From Candidatus Hydrogenedentota bacterium (lineage in GTDB: Bacteria > Hydrogenedentota > Hydrogenedentia > Hydrogenedentales > JAEUWI01): DNA of 64,000 nucleotides. The DNA is taken from assembly GCA_016791475.1 (NCBI GenBank), contig JAEUWI010000019.1, positions 54,471 through 118,470 of the forward strand, read 5' to 3'. Shown here in pieces: positions 16,216-23,762 of this stretch (within the stretch, counting starts at the first letter, position 1; the number at the start of each line of letters is the position of its first letter). Below the pieces are notes generated by a model that was not told the origin of the DNA, ran no database searches, and was given only the letters and a program-made list of their open reading frames with translations. The position numbers and the translations under genes were made by a program.

Positions 16216-17019
16216 ATGGTTGAACATCAGGCGGCTGTGGGGGTTTTCGATTCCGGCGTGGGCGGACTTACCGTGGTGCGGCAGATTGAAGCGCGTCTGC
16301 CCCGGGAGTCTATTTTCTACCTTGGCGACACCGCGCGGGTGCCCTATGGCACCAAGTCACCCGATACGGTGGTGCGCTATGCCCGTTCCTGCGCCCACAT
16401 ACTGGTGTCGCGCGAGATCAAACTGCTTGTCGTGGCCTGCAATACCGCCTCGGCCTTCGCCCTGGATGTGCTGCGCGAGGACCTCGACATCCCCGTTCTC
16501 GGCGTCATCGAGCCCGGCGCGCTCGCGGCGGTCCGCGCCACGCGGAACGGCCGTATCGGCGTAATCGGTACCGCGGGCACGGTGCGCAGCGGTCGCTATG
16601 CCGAAACCATCCACGCACTGGATGGGGACCTCGTTGTCGTCAGTCAACCCTGCCCCCTCTTCGTGCCCCTCGCCGAGGAAGGCTGGACCCATGGCGACAT
16701 TCCCCTTTCCATCGCCCGCGCCTACCTGGAGCCACTCTTGCAGCAGGGGATCGACACCCTCGTCCTCGGATGTACCCACTATCCCCTCTTGAAGGACGTC
16801 ATCGCCCAGGCCGCGGGGGACGGAATCACGCTCGTGGACAGCGCGGATGAAACCGCCGCCGTCGTCCAGCACACCCTCGACGGAATGGGACGGCTCGGGA
16901 CCACGCCCCTCATTCCCCAATTCCGATACTTTGTTACCGACGCGCCGGAGATGTTCATGCTGGTTGGGCAGCGATTCCTGGGCCACGCGCTCCAGGAAAC
17001 CGAATGGGTGGATTTCTGA
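16216..17019 (+). CDS. murI: Glutamate racemase
   Basis: The product is 267 residues from ATG 16216; a GTG at 16207 would add three residues. It makes D-glutamate for peptidoglycan. The first aspartate lies in GVFDSGVGGLTV, the two catalytic cysteines in VVACNTASAFA and LVLGCTHYPLL, and the substrate-binding GDTARVPYGTKSP is present. The size is typical. It lies 9 bases after the GerMN gene and its stop overlaps the next start (TGATG). Confidence 0.96.
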   Translation: MVEHQAAVGVFDSGVGGLTVVRQIEARLPRESIFYLGDTARVPYGTKSPDTVVRYARSCAHILVSREIKLLVVACNTASAFALDVLREDLDIPVLGVIEPGALAAVRATRNGRIGVIGTAGTVRSGRYAETIHALDGDLVVVSQPCPLFVPLAEEGWTHGDIPLSIARAYLEPLLQQGIDTLVLGCTHYPLLKDVIAQAAGDGITLVDSADETAAVVQHTLDGMGRLGTTPLIPQFRYFVTDAPEMFMLVGQRFLGHALQETEWVDF

Positions 17020-18752
17020 TGGCCGCGAAATCCACACCTTCGTTCATGTACTACATCGTCTCGGTGCTCGCCCTGTCCTCACTGCTGGCAATCACCGGAC
17101 TCCTTGCCGTGAACTTCTGGCTCTCGCGGCCCGTCAACCTGGAGGGAGAGACCGACCGGCTGGCCGATGTGCTGGAGGACGCCCTCCAGGATAATTTCGT
17201 GCCCAGCAGGAATATTGCCCGTGACGCGGCCCTGCCGGAGTTTCTGGAGCGCGACGGGACGGAAACCCACTGGAGCTTTCACAGCTTCAATGTCACCTTG
17301 CCGCCCCACGTAAAGAGTGAAACGCTGCGGGACGAGTTGCGCAAGAAGATGAGCGAGTACTTCGTGAAACTTGTCGAGGAGGAGAAGCAGGAGGTGACGG
17401 ATTACGAACGCTTCTCGCTCTATTTCGACAATTTCGCCTTCGCAACGGTCACGCTGATTCCCGAGAAGCCGAACACCGCGAGCTCTTACCGCAGCGACCT
17501 GCGCAACAGCAGCCAGCAACTGGCCGATCTGGTGGAGGGCGAGCTGGCGAGCTTGAGCCTGAATCCGCCCCACACCCGCGCGGACGCCATGGAGCAGCAG
17601 GACCTGAACTCCCAGTGGCTCTACACCTATTTCAACGCCCAACTCCCCCCTGGAATGACCCTGGGCGAGCTCAAGGAGCGCCTGGAGTCGCGCATGACCC
17701 TGCCCGACGTGCTCTTCAGCACGGACGTGCCGCGCGACCCGCCGGTCAACCTGCTGCTCAGTATCGGCGGCAAACCCTGTGTCGGAATCGCCTGTACCCT
17801 GGTCCCCGCCCCGGAGAAGCCCGCGGCCCCCGAGTCCGTCTCGCTGGAGGGCGTGCTGGACGACGGTATAACCGGCAGTGAGCCGGACGAGTCGCTGGAT
17901 GAGCCCTCGGGCACACCCGATATGGTGGTCAGCCCTGTGGTAGTCCCGCCCGCACCGGCACCCGCCACAACACCCCCGCCGGAGACGCCCGCGCCGGTGC
18001 CGCCGACCAAAGAGGCCCCCGCGCCAAAAGCTGTCGCGCCTGTAGCGTCTCCCGAGCCCCAGCCCAGCGCGTCCCTGTTGCCCGGCGCGTCGGTCCGGCT
18101 GGCGATCCTCATCGATGATGGAGGGAACAACCGGTCCCATGGCGACCGCATACTGGCGCTGGACAATCGGCTGACGCTGGCCATTCTGCCGAACACGCCC
18201 TTCGCGGCGGAGATCGCGGAAGAAGGGGCCCAGAAGGGCTTCGAGATCATGCTCCACATGCCCATGGAAACGGACAGCCCGACGGTCCAGTCCGTTCCCG
18301 GCACGGTGTTTACCCGGATGGAAAAGGAAGAGATCCAGAAACTGACCAATGCCGCGATCGACCAGATCCCTCACGTGGTGGGCATCAACAATCACACCGG
18401 TTCCAAGTTCACTTCGGACCGGGAAAAAATGGGCTACGTGCTGGAAGTCCTGCAAAGTCGAGGACTATATTTCATCGACAGCGTTACCATCCATACGACC
18501 GTGGCCTTTGACGTCGCCCGGGAAATGGGCGTGCCCTCGGGAAGGCGCGATGTTTTTCTGGACGATTCAACCGACCTGGCCAGTGTGCGCCGACAATTTG
18601 CCATCCTGCTGGAGACAGCCCAGGAAGAGGGGACGGCCATCGGCATCGGCCATTTTCAATGTCCCGCCACCGCAAAAGTACTGGCGGAGGAAATACCCAA
18701 ACTTGCGGAAGCCGGCATCGAGCTGGTCCACGCTTCGGAACTGATGCAATGA
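17019..18752 (+). CDS. Divergent polysaccharide deacetylase (YibQ/DUF610-type) with long N-terminal region
   Basis: The product is 577 residues from ATG 17019, which overlaps the murI stop. A TM anchor (about residues 9-32) is followed by a 270-residue periplasmic region with acidic and helical stretches, then a Pro/Ala-rich linker near 290-355. The C-terminal 220 residues are the Polysacc_deac_2 domain: VRLAILIDDGGNN, then FEIMLHMPMETDSP, GINNHTGSKFTSD, DSVTIHTTVAFDVA and TAIGIGHF. YibQ-like domains are linked to EnvC/amidase gene clusters in other bacteria, which matches this neighbourhood. Deacetylase activity has rarely been shown, and the N-terminal region has no family I recognise. Confidence 0.85.
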   Translation: MAAKSTPSFMYYIVSVLALSSLLAITGLLAVNFWLSRPVNLEGETDRLADVLEDALQDNFVPSRNIARDAALPEFLERDGTETHWSFHSFNVTLPPHVKSETLRDELRKKMSEYFVKLVEEEKQEVTDYERFSLYFDNFAFATVTLIPEKPNTASSYRSDLRNSSQQLADLVEGELASLSLNPPHTRADAMEQQDLNSQWLYTYFNAQLPPGMTLGELKERLESRMTLPDVLFSTDVPRDPPVNLLLSIGGKPCVGIACTLVPAPEKPAAPESVSLEGVLDDGITGSEPDESLDEPSGTPDMVVSPVVVPPAPAPATTPPPETPAPVPPTKEAPAPKAVAPVASPEPQPSASLLPGASVRLAILIDDGGNNRSHGDRILALDNRLTLAILPNTPFAAEIAEEGAQKGFEIMLHMPMETDSPTVQSVPGTVFTRMEKEEIQKLTNAAIDQIPHVVGINNHTGSKFTSDREKMGYVLEVLQSRGLYFIDSVTIHTTVAFDVAREMGVPSGRRDVFLDDSTDLASVRRQFAILLETAQEEGTAIGIGHFQCPATAKVLAEEIPKLAEAGIELVHASELMQ

Positions 18753-19720
18753 GTGTTATCCTCGGAATCGAATCCTCCTGCGACGAGACGGGCATCGCCA
18801 TCGTGCGGGACGGCCGGGAAGTCCTGGCCAACGTAATTGCCTCCCAAATCGACATCCACAAAGTCTTCGGTGGCGTCGTGCCCGAAATCGCTTCGCGCCA
18901 GCACACCAAAGTCATTTCTCAGTTGGTGAAACAGGTGATGGACGAGGCCGGGGTCCCGATTGATGCCATCGCGGCGACTCAGGGCCCCGGCCTGATGGGC
19001 TCGCTGCTGGTCGGCCTGAGCTTTGCCAAGGCGCTGGCTTATAGCTGGAAGCTGCCCTTCATTCCCGTGCACCATATCGAAGGCCACCTCTTCTCGGCCT
19101 TCCTGGGCGAGAAGGCGCCGGAGTTTCCCTTTCTGGCCCTGGTGGTCAGCGGCGGGCACACCCAGATCATCCAGTGCGACCGCCCCCACCACTATCGCAT
19201 CCTCGGCACGACGCGCGACGACGCCGTGGGCGAATCCTTCGACAAGGTGGCGCGCCTCCTCGACCTGCCCTACCCCGGCGGGCCCAGCATTCAGAAAGCC
19301 GCCGCCCAGGGCGACCCGACCGCGTACGATTTCCCCCGGGCCATGCGCAACAAGGCCGGGTTGGAATTCAGCTACAGCGGCCTCAAGACGGCGGTGCTCT
19401 ACGCCATGCAGGACGGCGCGGCCAATGTCGCCGACATCGCGGCAAGCTTCCAGGCCGCGGCCATCGACATTCTACTGATTAAGGTGAAGCAGGCGATCCA
19501 GCAGACCAACGCCCAGCGCCTGGTCGTGGCGGGCGGTGTGGCGGCGAACCAGTTGCTCCGCGAACGGGTAACGGCGGAGCTGGGTATCGAAGTGTTCATG
19601 CCCCCCTTCAAGTACTGCATCGACAACGGCGCCATGATCGCCGCCGCCGGTGACAGCCTGTTCAAACACGGTAAATTCGGCGATTTCACCATGACCCCGA
19701 GCCCGAGCCTCGCACTGTAG
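18749..19720 (+). CDS. tsaD: tRNA N6-adenosine threonylcarbamoyltransferase
   Basis: The product is 323 residues from ATG 18749, which overlaps the previous stop (ATGA). The frame open further upstream is not the gene. It transfers threonylcarbamoyl to A37 of ANN-decoding tRNAs in a complex with TsaB and TsaE. Landmarks are ILGIESSCDETGIAI, PEIASRQHTK, the metal-binding HHIEGH and VVSGGHTQI, and KYCIDNGAMIA near the end. It ends the operon before a bidirectional terminator. Co-location with cell-wall genes seems to be a matter of transcription only. Confidence 0.95.
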   Translation: MSVILGIESSCDETGIAIVRDGREVLANVIASQIDIHKVFGGVVPEIASRQHTKVISQLVKQVMDEAGVPIDAIAATQGPGLMGSLLVGLSFAKALAYSWKLPFIPVHHIEGHLFSAFLGEKAPEFPFLALVVSGGHTQIIQCDRPHHYRILGTTRDDAVGESFDKVARLLDLPYPGGPSIQKAAAQGDPTAYDFPRAMRNKAGLEFSYSGLKTAVLYAMQDGAANVADIAASFQAAAIDILLIKVKQAIQQTNAQRLVVAGGVAANQLLRERVTAELGIEVFMPPFKYCIDNGAMIAAAGDSLFKHGKFGDFTMTPSPSLAL

Positions 19721-19741
19721 TGCCTCCGCTACAATAAGAAG

Positions 19742-19784
19742 CGCGCCAGCACGGTCACGGGGACTGTACTGGCGCGATTTTGTT
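19742..19784. terminator. Bidirectional rho-independent terminator between tsaD and the FadL-like gene
   Basis: CGCGCCAG (19742-19749) pairs with CTGGCGCG (19769-19776), extended by an inner imperfect part (CAC versus GTA). ATTTTGTTT follows on the plus strand. Both genes converge here, so the stem may serve both directions, although the AGAA-rich flank on the minus side gives only a short T-run. Confidence 0.7.
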
Positions 19785-19800
19785 TCTTCATCCAGAAGGC

Positions 19801-21213
19801 TTAGAAATACACCACCGTCGACATGTAGATCGTGTGCTGCTCCACATCCGCGTCGGTACCGAAGAGCCCGAAGGTGTCGTCGCGTGCGTTGTCGCCGAAT
19901 CGGTAGACGTACGCCAGGTCGAGGTTGATCCGGTCTTTCACCAGCACGCCCGCGCCAAGGGAGAAGCCAAAGAAATCGTTCGGATCGCCATCGCCCTTCT
20001 TACTCTTCCCGTTGACGCCCACGCCGTACCAGAGGTCCTTGCGGCCGCCGGAAGGCTCGGGATCATAGAAGAGACCGGCGCGCAAGCTGGGCAGGAAATC
20101 CTGCTTGGGCTTGGCGTCATTCACGAACACATATTCCGCGCCGAGGCGCACGGTGTAGGTGGGGTCGATCTCGCTGAGGTTCTTGTTCAGACCTGTGACG
20201 CCGGAAGTGCGGCGGAAGGCCCGGCGCGTGCTTTCGGGATCGAGCACTTCAAACTGATCCCAGTCGCGCCGCGTTATGTCGAAGGAGACGGTCAACTTGT
20301 CGTTTGGGAAGCGGTAGGCCGCGCCCAGACCGAAGGCGCTGGGAAAGGTGTACTCCTTCTTTCGCTTGTCGCCGCCGGTCCCGATGAGGGAGCCGCTGGC
20401 CAGGCGCACGCCCTGCTCGTAGTTCACATCCGCGCTCCACTTGGTGTGGTACACGGCACCCACGCTCCAGCGTTCGCTGGGCTTGTATAGCAGGCCGATG
20501 GTGAAGTTGTGTCCTTTGAAATCCGTGAAGTCCTCGTCGATCTGGGTCACACTGAAGGGAAGCGCGGAACTGTTGAAGAAGGTCCGCTGCCGGATGTTGT
20601 TCCGGGTCTTCCATTCGTTGTCCGGGAGGATGTCCTGGTCGTAGATGTTGGCCACGACCCCCATGGAGAGTTTGTCGGTGATTTCAAAACCGAAGGCGGG
20701 CGAGAGCGAACTCAGGCCGCCGCGCTGGCTGTAGTCGTATTTCGCGGCGAGGTTGACGATGCCGCCGGCCGCCGCACCCACGTCCGTGTAGCGGAAGTCG
20801 AGGTCGCGGTCGAAATCGTACTGCTTCAAGATATTGAGGCTCACCACCAGATTCCGGCCCGCGATGGTGCGGGGGATCGGGTAGACAAAGCTCCCGTAGT
20901 TGATCTCGTTGAAGTTGACCGTGTTCTCGAAGTTCAGTCCGCGGTGGGACGAGGAACTGAAGTCCTCCGTGTTGCTCTTGAAGCTGTACACGAGGGACAG
21001 TTCGGGCCGCTCCAACTGGGTCAGACCGCCGGGATTCCACGAGGCCGCCGTGGCGTCGTCCGCGATGGCGATGAACGCGCTGCCCATGCCGAGTGCGCGG
21101 GCGCCGCTGCCGACCACGTTGGGCGACGAGTTGATTTCCAACTGGGCCCAGGCCGCACACGGCGCCAGGCTCAACGCCAGGCTACATAGTAATTGCAGGC
21201 ATGCCTTGTTCAA
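19801..21213 (-). CDS. Outer-membrane transport protein of the FadL/OMPP1/TodX family
   Basis: The product is 470 residues if it starts at the TTG at 21213, which has AGGAGG nine bases upstream and gives MNKACLQLLCSLALSLAP. The GTG at 21222 lies directly against that ribosome-binding site and is less likely. The signal peptide ends AWAQ, followed by the family signature GARALGMGSAFIAIADDATA-ASWNPGGL and alternating strands of a 14-stranded barrel to the C-terminus (YMSTVVYF). FadL proteins carry long-chain fatty acids or other hydrophobic compounds across the outer membrane. The gene overlaps the end of the upstream lipoprotein gene by about 30 bases. Confidence 0.88.
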   Translation of the reverse strand: MNKACLQLLCSLALSLAPCAAWAQLEINSSPNVVGSGARALGMGSAFIAIADDATAASWNPGGLTQLERPELSLVYSFKSNTEDFSSSSHRGLNFENTVNFNEINYGSFVYPIPRTIAGRNLVVSLNILKQYDFDRDLDFRYTDVGAAAGGIVNLAAKYDYSQRGGLSSLSPAFGFEITDKLSMGVVANIYDQDILPDNEWKTRNNIRQRTFFNSSALPFSVTQIDEDFTDFKGHNFTIGLLYKPSERWSVGAVYHTKWSADVNYEQGVRLASGSLIGTGGDKRKKEYTFPSAFGLGAAYRFPNDKLTVSFDITRRDWDQFEVLDPESTRRAFRRTSGVTGLNKNLSEIDPTYTVRLGAEYVFVNDAKPKQDFLPSLRAGLFYDPEPSGGRKDLWYGVGVNGKSKKGDGDPNDFFGFSLGAGVLVKDRINLDLAYVYRFGDNARDDTFGLFGTDADVEQHTIYMSTVVYF

Positions 21214-23425
21214 TCGTGGCACCCTCCTCTCCGGTTTGAACCTGCTGCGCCTTGACGCCGCTGCCCAGGAAACTCAAGATGCGACCGCGACCGACCGGCA
21301 CGAACTCGCCGGGCTCAAGCACTTCGCCCGTGGTTTCGTCTTTCCAGGGTTCTTCTTCCTTCACGAAGAGGAAATAGGCCCCTTCCTGAACCTCGTCTTC
21401 CTTGGTCCAGTTTACGAGCACATCGGTGCCGCGCACCGAGGTGACTTCGCCGGAAAGGCGCGGGTAGCGGGCGGACAACTGCTCGGAAAGGGCCTTGCAG
21501 GCCGCTTCGATCTTCGCGGTATCGTTCTTGTCGTCGATGAAGGAGTCGAGCGTGGCGATCAGGTCGGAAGTCTCCGCGTCGATCAGCCGCGCCTTGATTT
21601 CCAGGCCGGCCTGGTCGTGGGGGAAGACGTCGGCCACGAGGAACACGAAGGCGTTCGTCAGCTTGCCCAGCGCCAGCGCTTCATTTGGATCGGCCAGGGC
21701 CGCCGAAAGCTGCTGCTCGGTGAGCACGTCCTGCAGGCGCGTGCGATCCACCACGCGGAAGCGATCCGCCGCCAGAATCTGGGCTTCGGTCGTAAGGCGC
21801 AGGTTGTCGGTCACACCCGCGTCGAGATTGGCGCCTGCAAAGGCCAGCACCGCCACGGGCATGCGCGATTCCTTGGAGCTCAGCTCCACGGGGCGCACGT
21901 CCACGTCGAAGGTCTGGGTATATTTCTTTCCGCTCTCGTCGGTCGCTTCGATGTTCACCGCGACTTTGGATTCACCCTCGGCGCTGGTCTCGATGGGCAG
22001 GCGGCGGTTGAAGCTTTCCTTCGGCGCGCCCGTGAGTTCGTCGACCGGCGTGCCGTTGATGGAGAGCGAGGTCACTTTGGACTGGGTCACCACTTCGCCG
22101 GAAACGCGCAGGGTCCGGTTGTGGCGGTAGGGCTGATCGGGCTTGGGCGACTTGAGGCGAATCTCGCCACCTTCGGCGGGCGCGGGTTCGTCCACGGCGA
22201 AGGTTAAATCCAGCAGCGGCAAACCGGCGGCGCTGGCGTATTGCAGCAGTTCCGGGTGCTTCTGCTTCAGAAGCCACAGCTTGGCTTCGGCGGATTCCGG
22301 GTCACCCTGGAAAACCTTGATGGCGGAGCGGGTTTCGTTGCCCGCCACGTCGCGCGCCGCCAGGACGAAGGTGTTTTCACCGGCGGCCAGGGGAAGCTCG
22401 GAATTGAAGTCCACCTTCGGGGAGCCGGGGGCCTCCTTAACGACCTTCTGGTCGACCGCCACGGAAACCACGCCGTTCTTGTCGACGGTGGATCCCTCCA
22501 GAATAACGGTGCCGTGGTCGGTGACGGTAGGTTCGATAGGTGAGAAGACGCCGATGGTCGGTCCGGTCAGGTCAACCGTGACCTCCACTTCTTTCTTCAC
22601 TTCCTTCTCGGAAAGGTCTTTCGCGGCAACTTCGATTTTGTGGGTGCCTTCGTCCAGCACCACTTCCTTCTTCGCCGCCAGGGTTTCTCCGGACTCCGTT
22701 GCGCCGCGCTGGTAGACCTTTTCGGCGTTTACAGTCACTTCCGAGACGCCGGTGTCGTCTTTCGTGTCCACTTCAAAGGTCAACTCGCGCGTCGAGATAA
22801 CGGCGCCTTTTTCAGCGATGGGTGCGGGCGCGGGCTTCGCAGGTGCGGGGGCCGGAGCTTCGGGCTTGGCGGGTTCAGGCGATGCGGGGGCTTCGGGCTT
22901 GGCGGGTTCGGGGGCCGGTGCCGGCGCCGGCAACGCCGCCTGGGCAATCTGCGCGGGGGCAACCACCATGGCCAACTCGGGCTCGGTGCTGTCCGTTACC
23001 GCGCCCTTGGCGATCTTCTCGCGCCGTACCAGATCCAGATAGTAGTGGGCGCGTTCGGTGTCCACTTGATCCAGGGAGGTCTTCAGGGCGGCTTCAGCAG
23101 CCTCGAGGTTGCCCAGGTGGAATTCGACGATACCCAACTCGCGGTTGGGGAAATATTCCACGAAGTGCAGGCCGTAGGTGCGGGCGCGCCAACTGTCCTC
23201 CGAGCGGCCCTCCAGCGCCTTCTCCAGGTCAGCTTTCGCCTCGGCGTAGAACTTGCCCGCGAGGTAGGAACTGCCCCGCTCGGCATAGCCCCACCAGGTG
23301 CTGCGGAAATTGCCCTTCGTCGTGCCGTAGGTTTCGCCGTCTTCGCCTTGGCGGGCGCTCTGCTCCGCCGCGCAGCCGCCGAGGATCAATCCCACTACGA
23401 GGGTAGCCAGTAATTTCTTAGCCAT
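21182..23425 (-). CDS. TPR/Ig-like/CsgG-type multidomain lipoprotein
   Basis: The product is 747 residues. The lipobox is LGG-C18, so it is a lipoprotein. Residues 40-140 look like TPR helices (WWGYAERGSSYLAGKFYAEAK), then comes a Pro/Ala linker with (P-E-A-P-A-S-P) repeats. Two or three Ig-like blocks rich in E-V-T-V-N and D-x-x-G-N follow (about residues 200-480). The C-terminal 250 residues resemble CsgG/curli-assembly or FlgT-type domains: PVAVLAFAGANLDAGVTDNL, RFRVVDRTRLQDVLTEQQL, AKLIDAETSDLIA. This is a guess at fold, not a proved match. It is translated with the FadL-like gene it overlaps. A role in secretion or in sensing envelope state is inferred. Confidence 0.75.
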   Translation of the reverse strand: MAKKLLATLVVGLILGGCAAEQSARQGEDGETYGTTKGNFRSTWWGYAERGSSYLAGKFYAEAKADLEKALEGRSEDSWRARTYGLHFVEYFPNRELGIVEFHLGNLEAAEAALKTSLDQVDTERAHYYLDLVRREKIAKGAVTDSTEPELAMVVAPAQIAQAALPAPAPAPEPAKPEAPASPEPAKPEAPAPAPAKPAPAPIAEKGAVISTRELTFEVDTKDDTGVSEVTVNAEKVYQRGATESGETLAAKKEVVLDEGTHKIEVAAKDLSEKEVKKEVEVTVDLTGPTIGVFSPIEPTVTDHGTVILEGSTVDKNGVVSVAVDQKVVKEAPGSPKVDFNSELPLAAGENTFVLAARDVAGNETRSAIKVFQGDPESAEAKLWLLKQKHPELLQYASAAGLPLLDLTFAVDEPAPAEGGEIRLKSPKPDQPYRHNRTLRVSGEVVTQSKVTSLSINGTPVDELTGAPKESFNRRLPIETSAEGESKVAVNIEATDESGKKYTQTFDVDVRPVELSSKESRMPVAVLAFAGANLDAGVTDNLRLTTEAQILAADRFRVVDRTRLQDVLTEQQLSAALADPNEALALGKLTNAFVFLVADVFPHDQAGLEIKARLIDAETSDLIATLDSFIDDKNDTAKIEAACKALSEQLSARYPRLSGEVTSVRGTDVLVNWTKEDEVQEGAYFLFVKEEEPWKDETTGEVLEPGEFVPVGRGRILSFLGSGVKAQQVQTGEEGATIEQGMPAITM

Positions 23426-23563
23426 GCATCATCCCACCTTCCCGAATAAGGTTAATCCTAGCATAAGCAGGAATCCTTGTAAACTAATTAACACCCTGCT
23501 GCGCTGCCTTACACCACGGATAGTGTACCGCACGAAGGTCCATTTCGGCGACATACAATTTAG

Positions 23564-23640
23564 TCTGGAGTCTGGAGTCTGGAGTCTGGAGTCTGGAGTC
23601 TGGAGTCTGGAGTCTGGAGTCTGGAGTCTGGAGTCTGGAG
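23564..23640. repeat. Perfect 7-bp tandem array (TCTGGAG)11
   Basis: Exactly eleven copies of TCTGGAG with no substitutions occupy 77 bases, and a GGTGAACCC stretch ends them. The period of 7 is not a multiple of 3, so it is unlikely to be coding. Perfect copies suggest recent expansion. Confidence 0.95.
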
Positions 23641-23656
23641 GGTGAACCCAGCAGGG

Positions 23657-23733
23657 TGTCAACTATCAACTTTCAACTATCAATTGTCAACTGTCAACTA
23701 TCAACTATCAACCGCCCATTGTCAACTATTGAC
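23657..23733. repeat. Degenerate 7-bp tandem array (TNTCAAC)
   Basis: Eleven 7-base units follow directly after the first array: TGTCAAC, TATCAAC, TTTCAAC, TATCAAT and variants, with one unit (CGCCCAT) fully diverged. The last ends 29 bases before the ATG of the kinase gene, so it lies within its leader or promoter. Confidence 0.9.
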
Positions 23734-23762
23734 TTGCGCACCGTAACTGCCCCAAAATCAAC

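Larger units (their letters stand above)
23426..23762. other. Gene-free divergent spacer filled by two 7-bp tandem arrays
   Basis: 337 bases separate two divergent genes. About half of it (23564-23733) is made of the two repeat arrays listed next. The rest shows no frame with a ribosome-binding site. Promoters for both directions should lie here, but I cannot place convincing -35/-10 boxes. Confidence 0.7.

Noticed and set aside
23564..23733. CRISPR array
   Set aside because: The units are 7 bp in direct tandem with no unique spacers and no cas genes.
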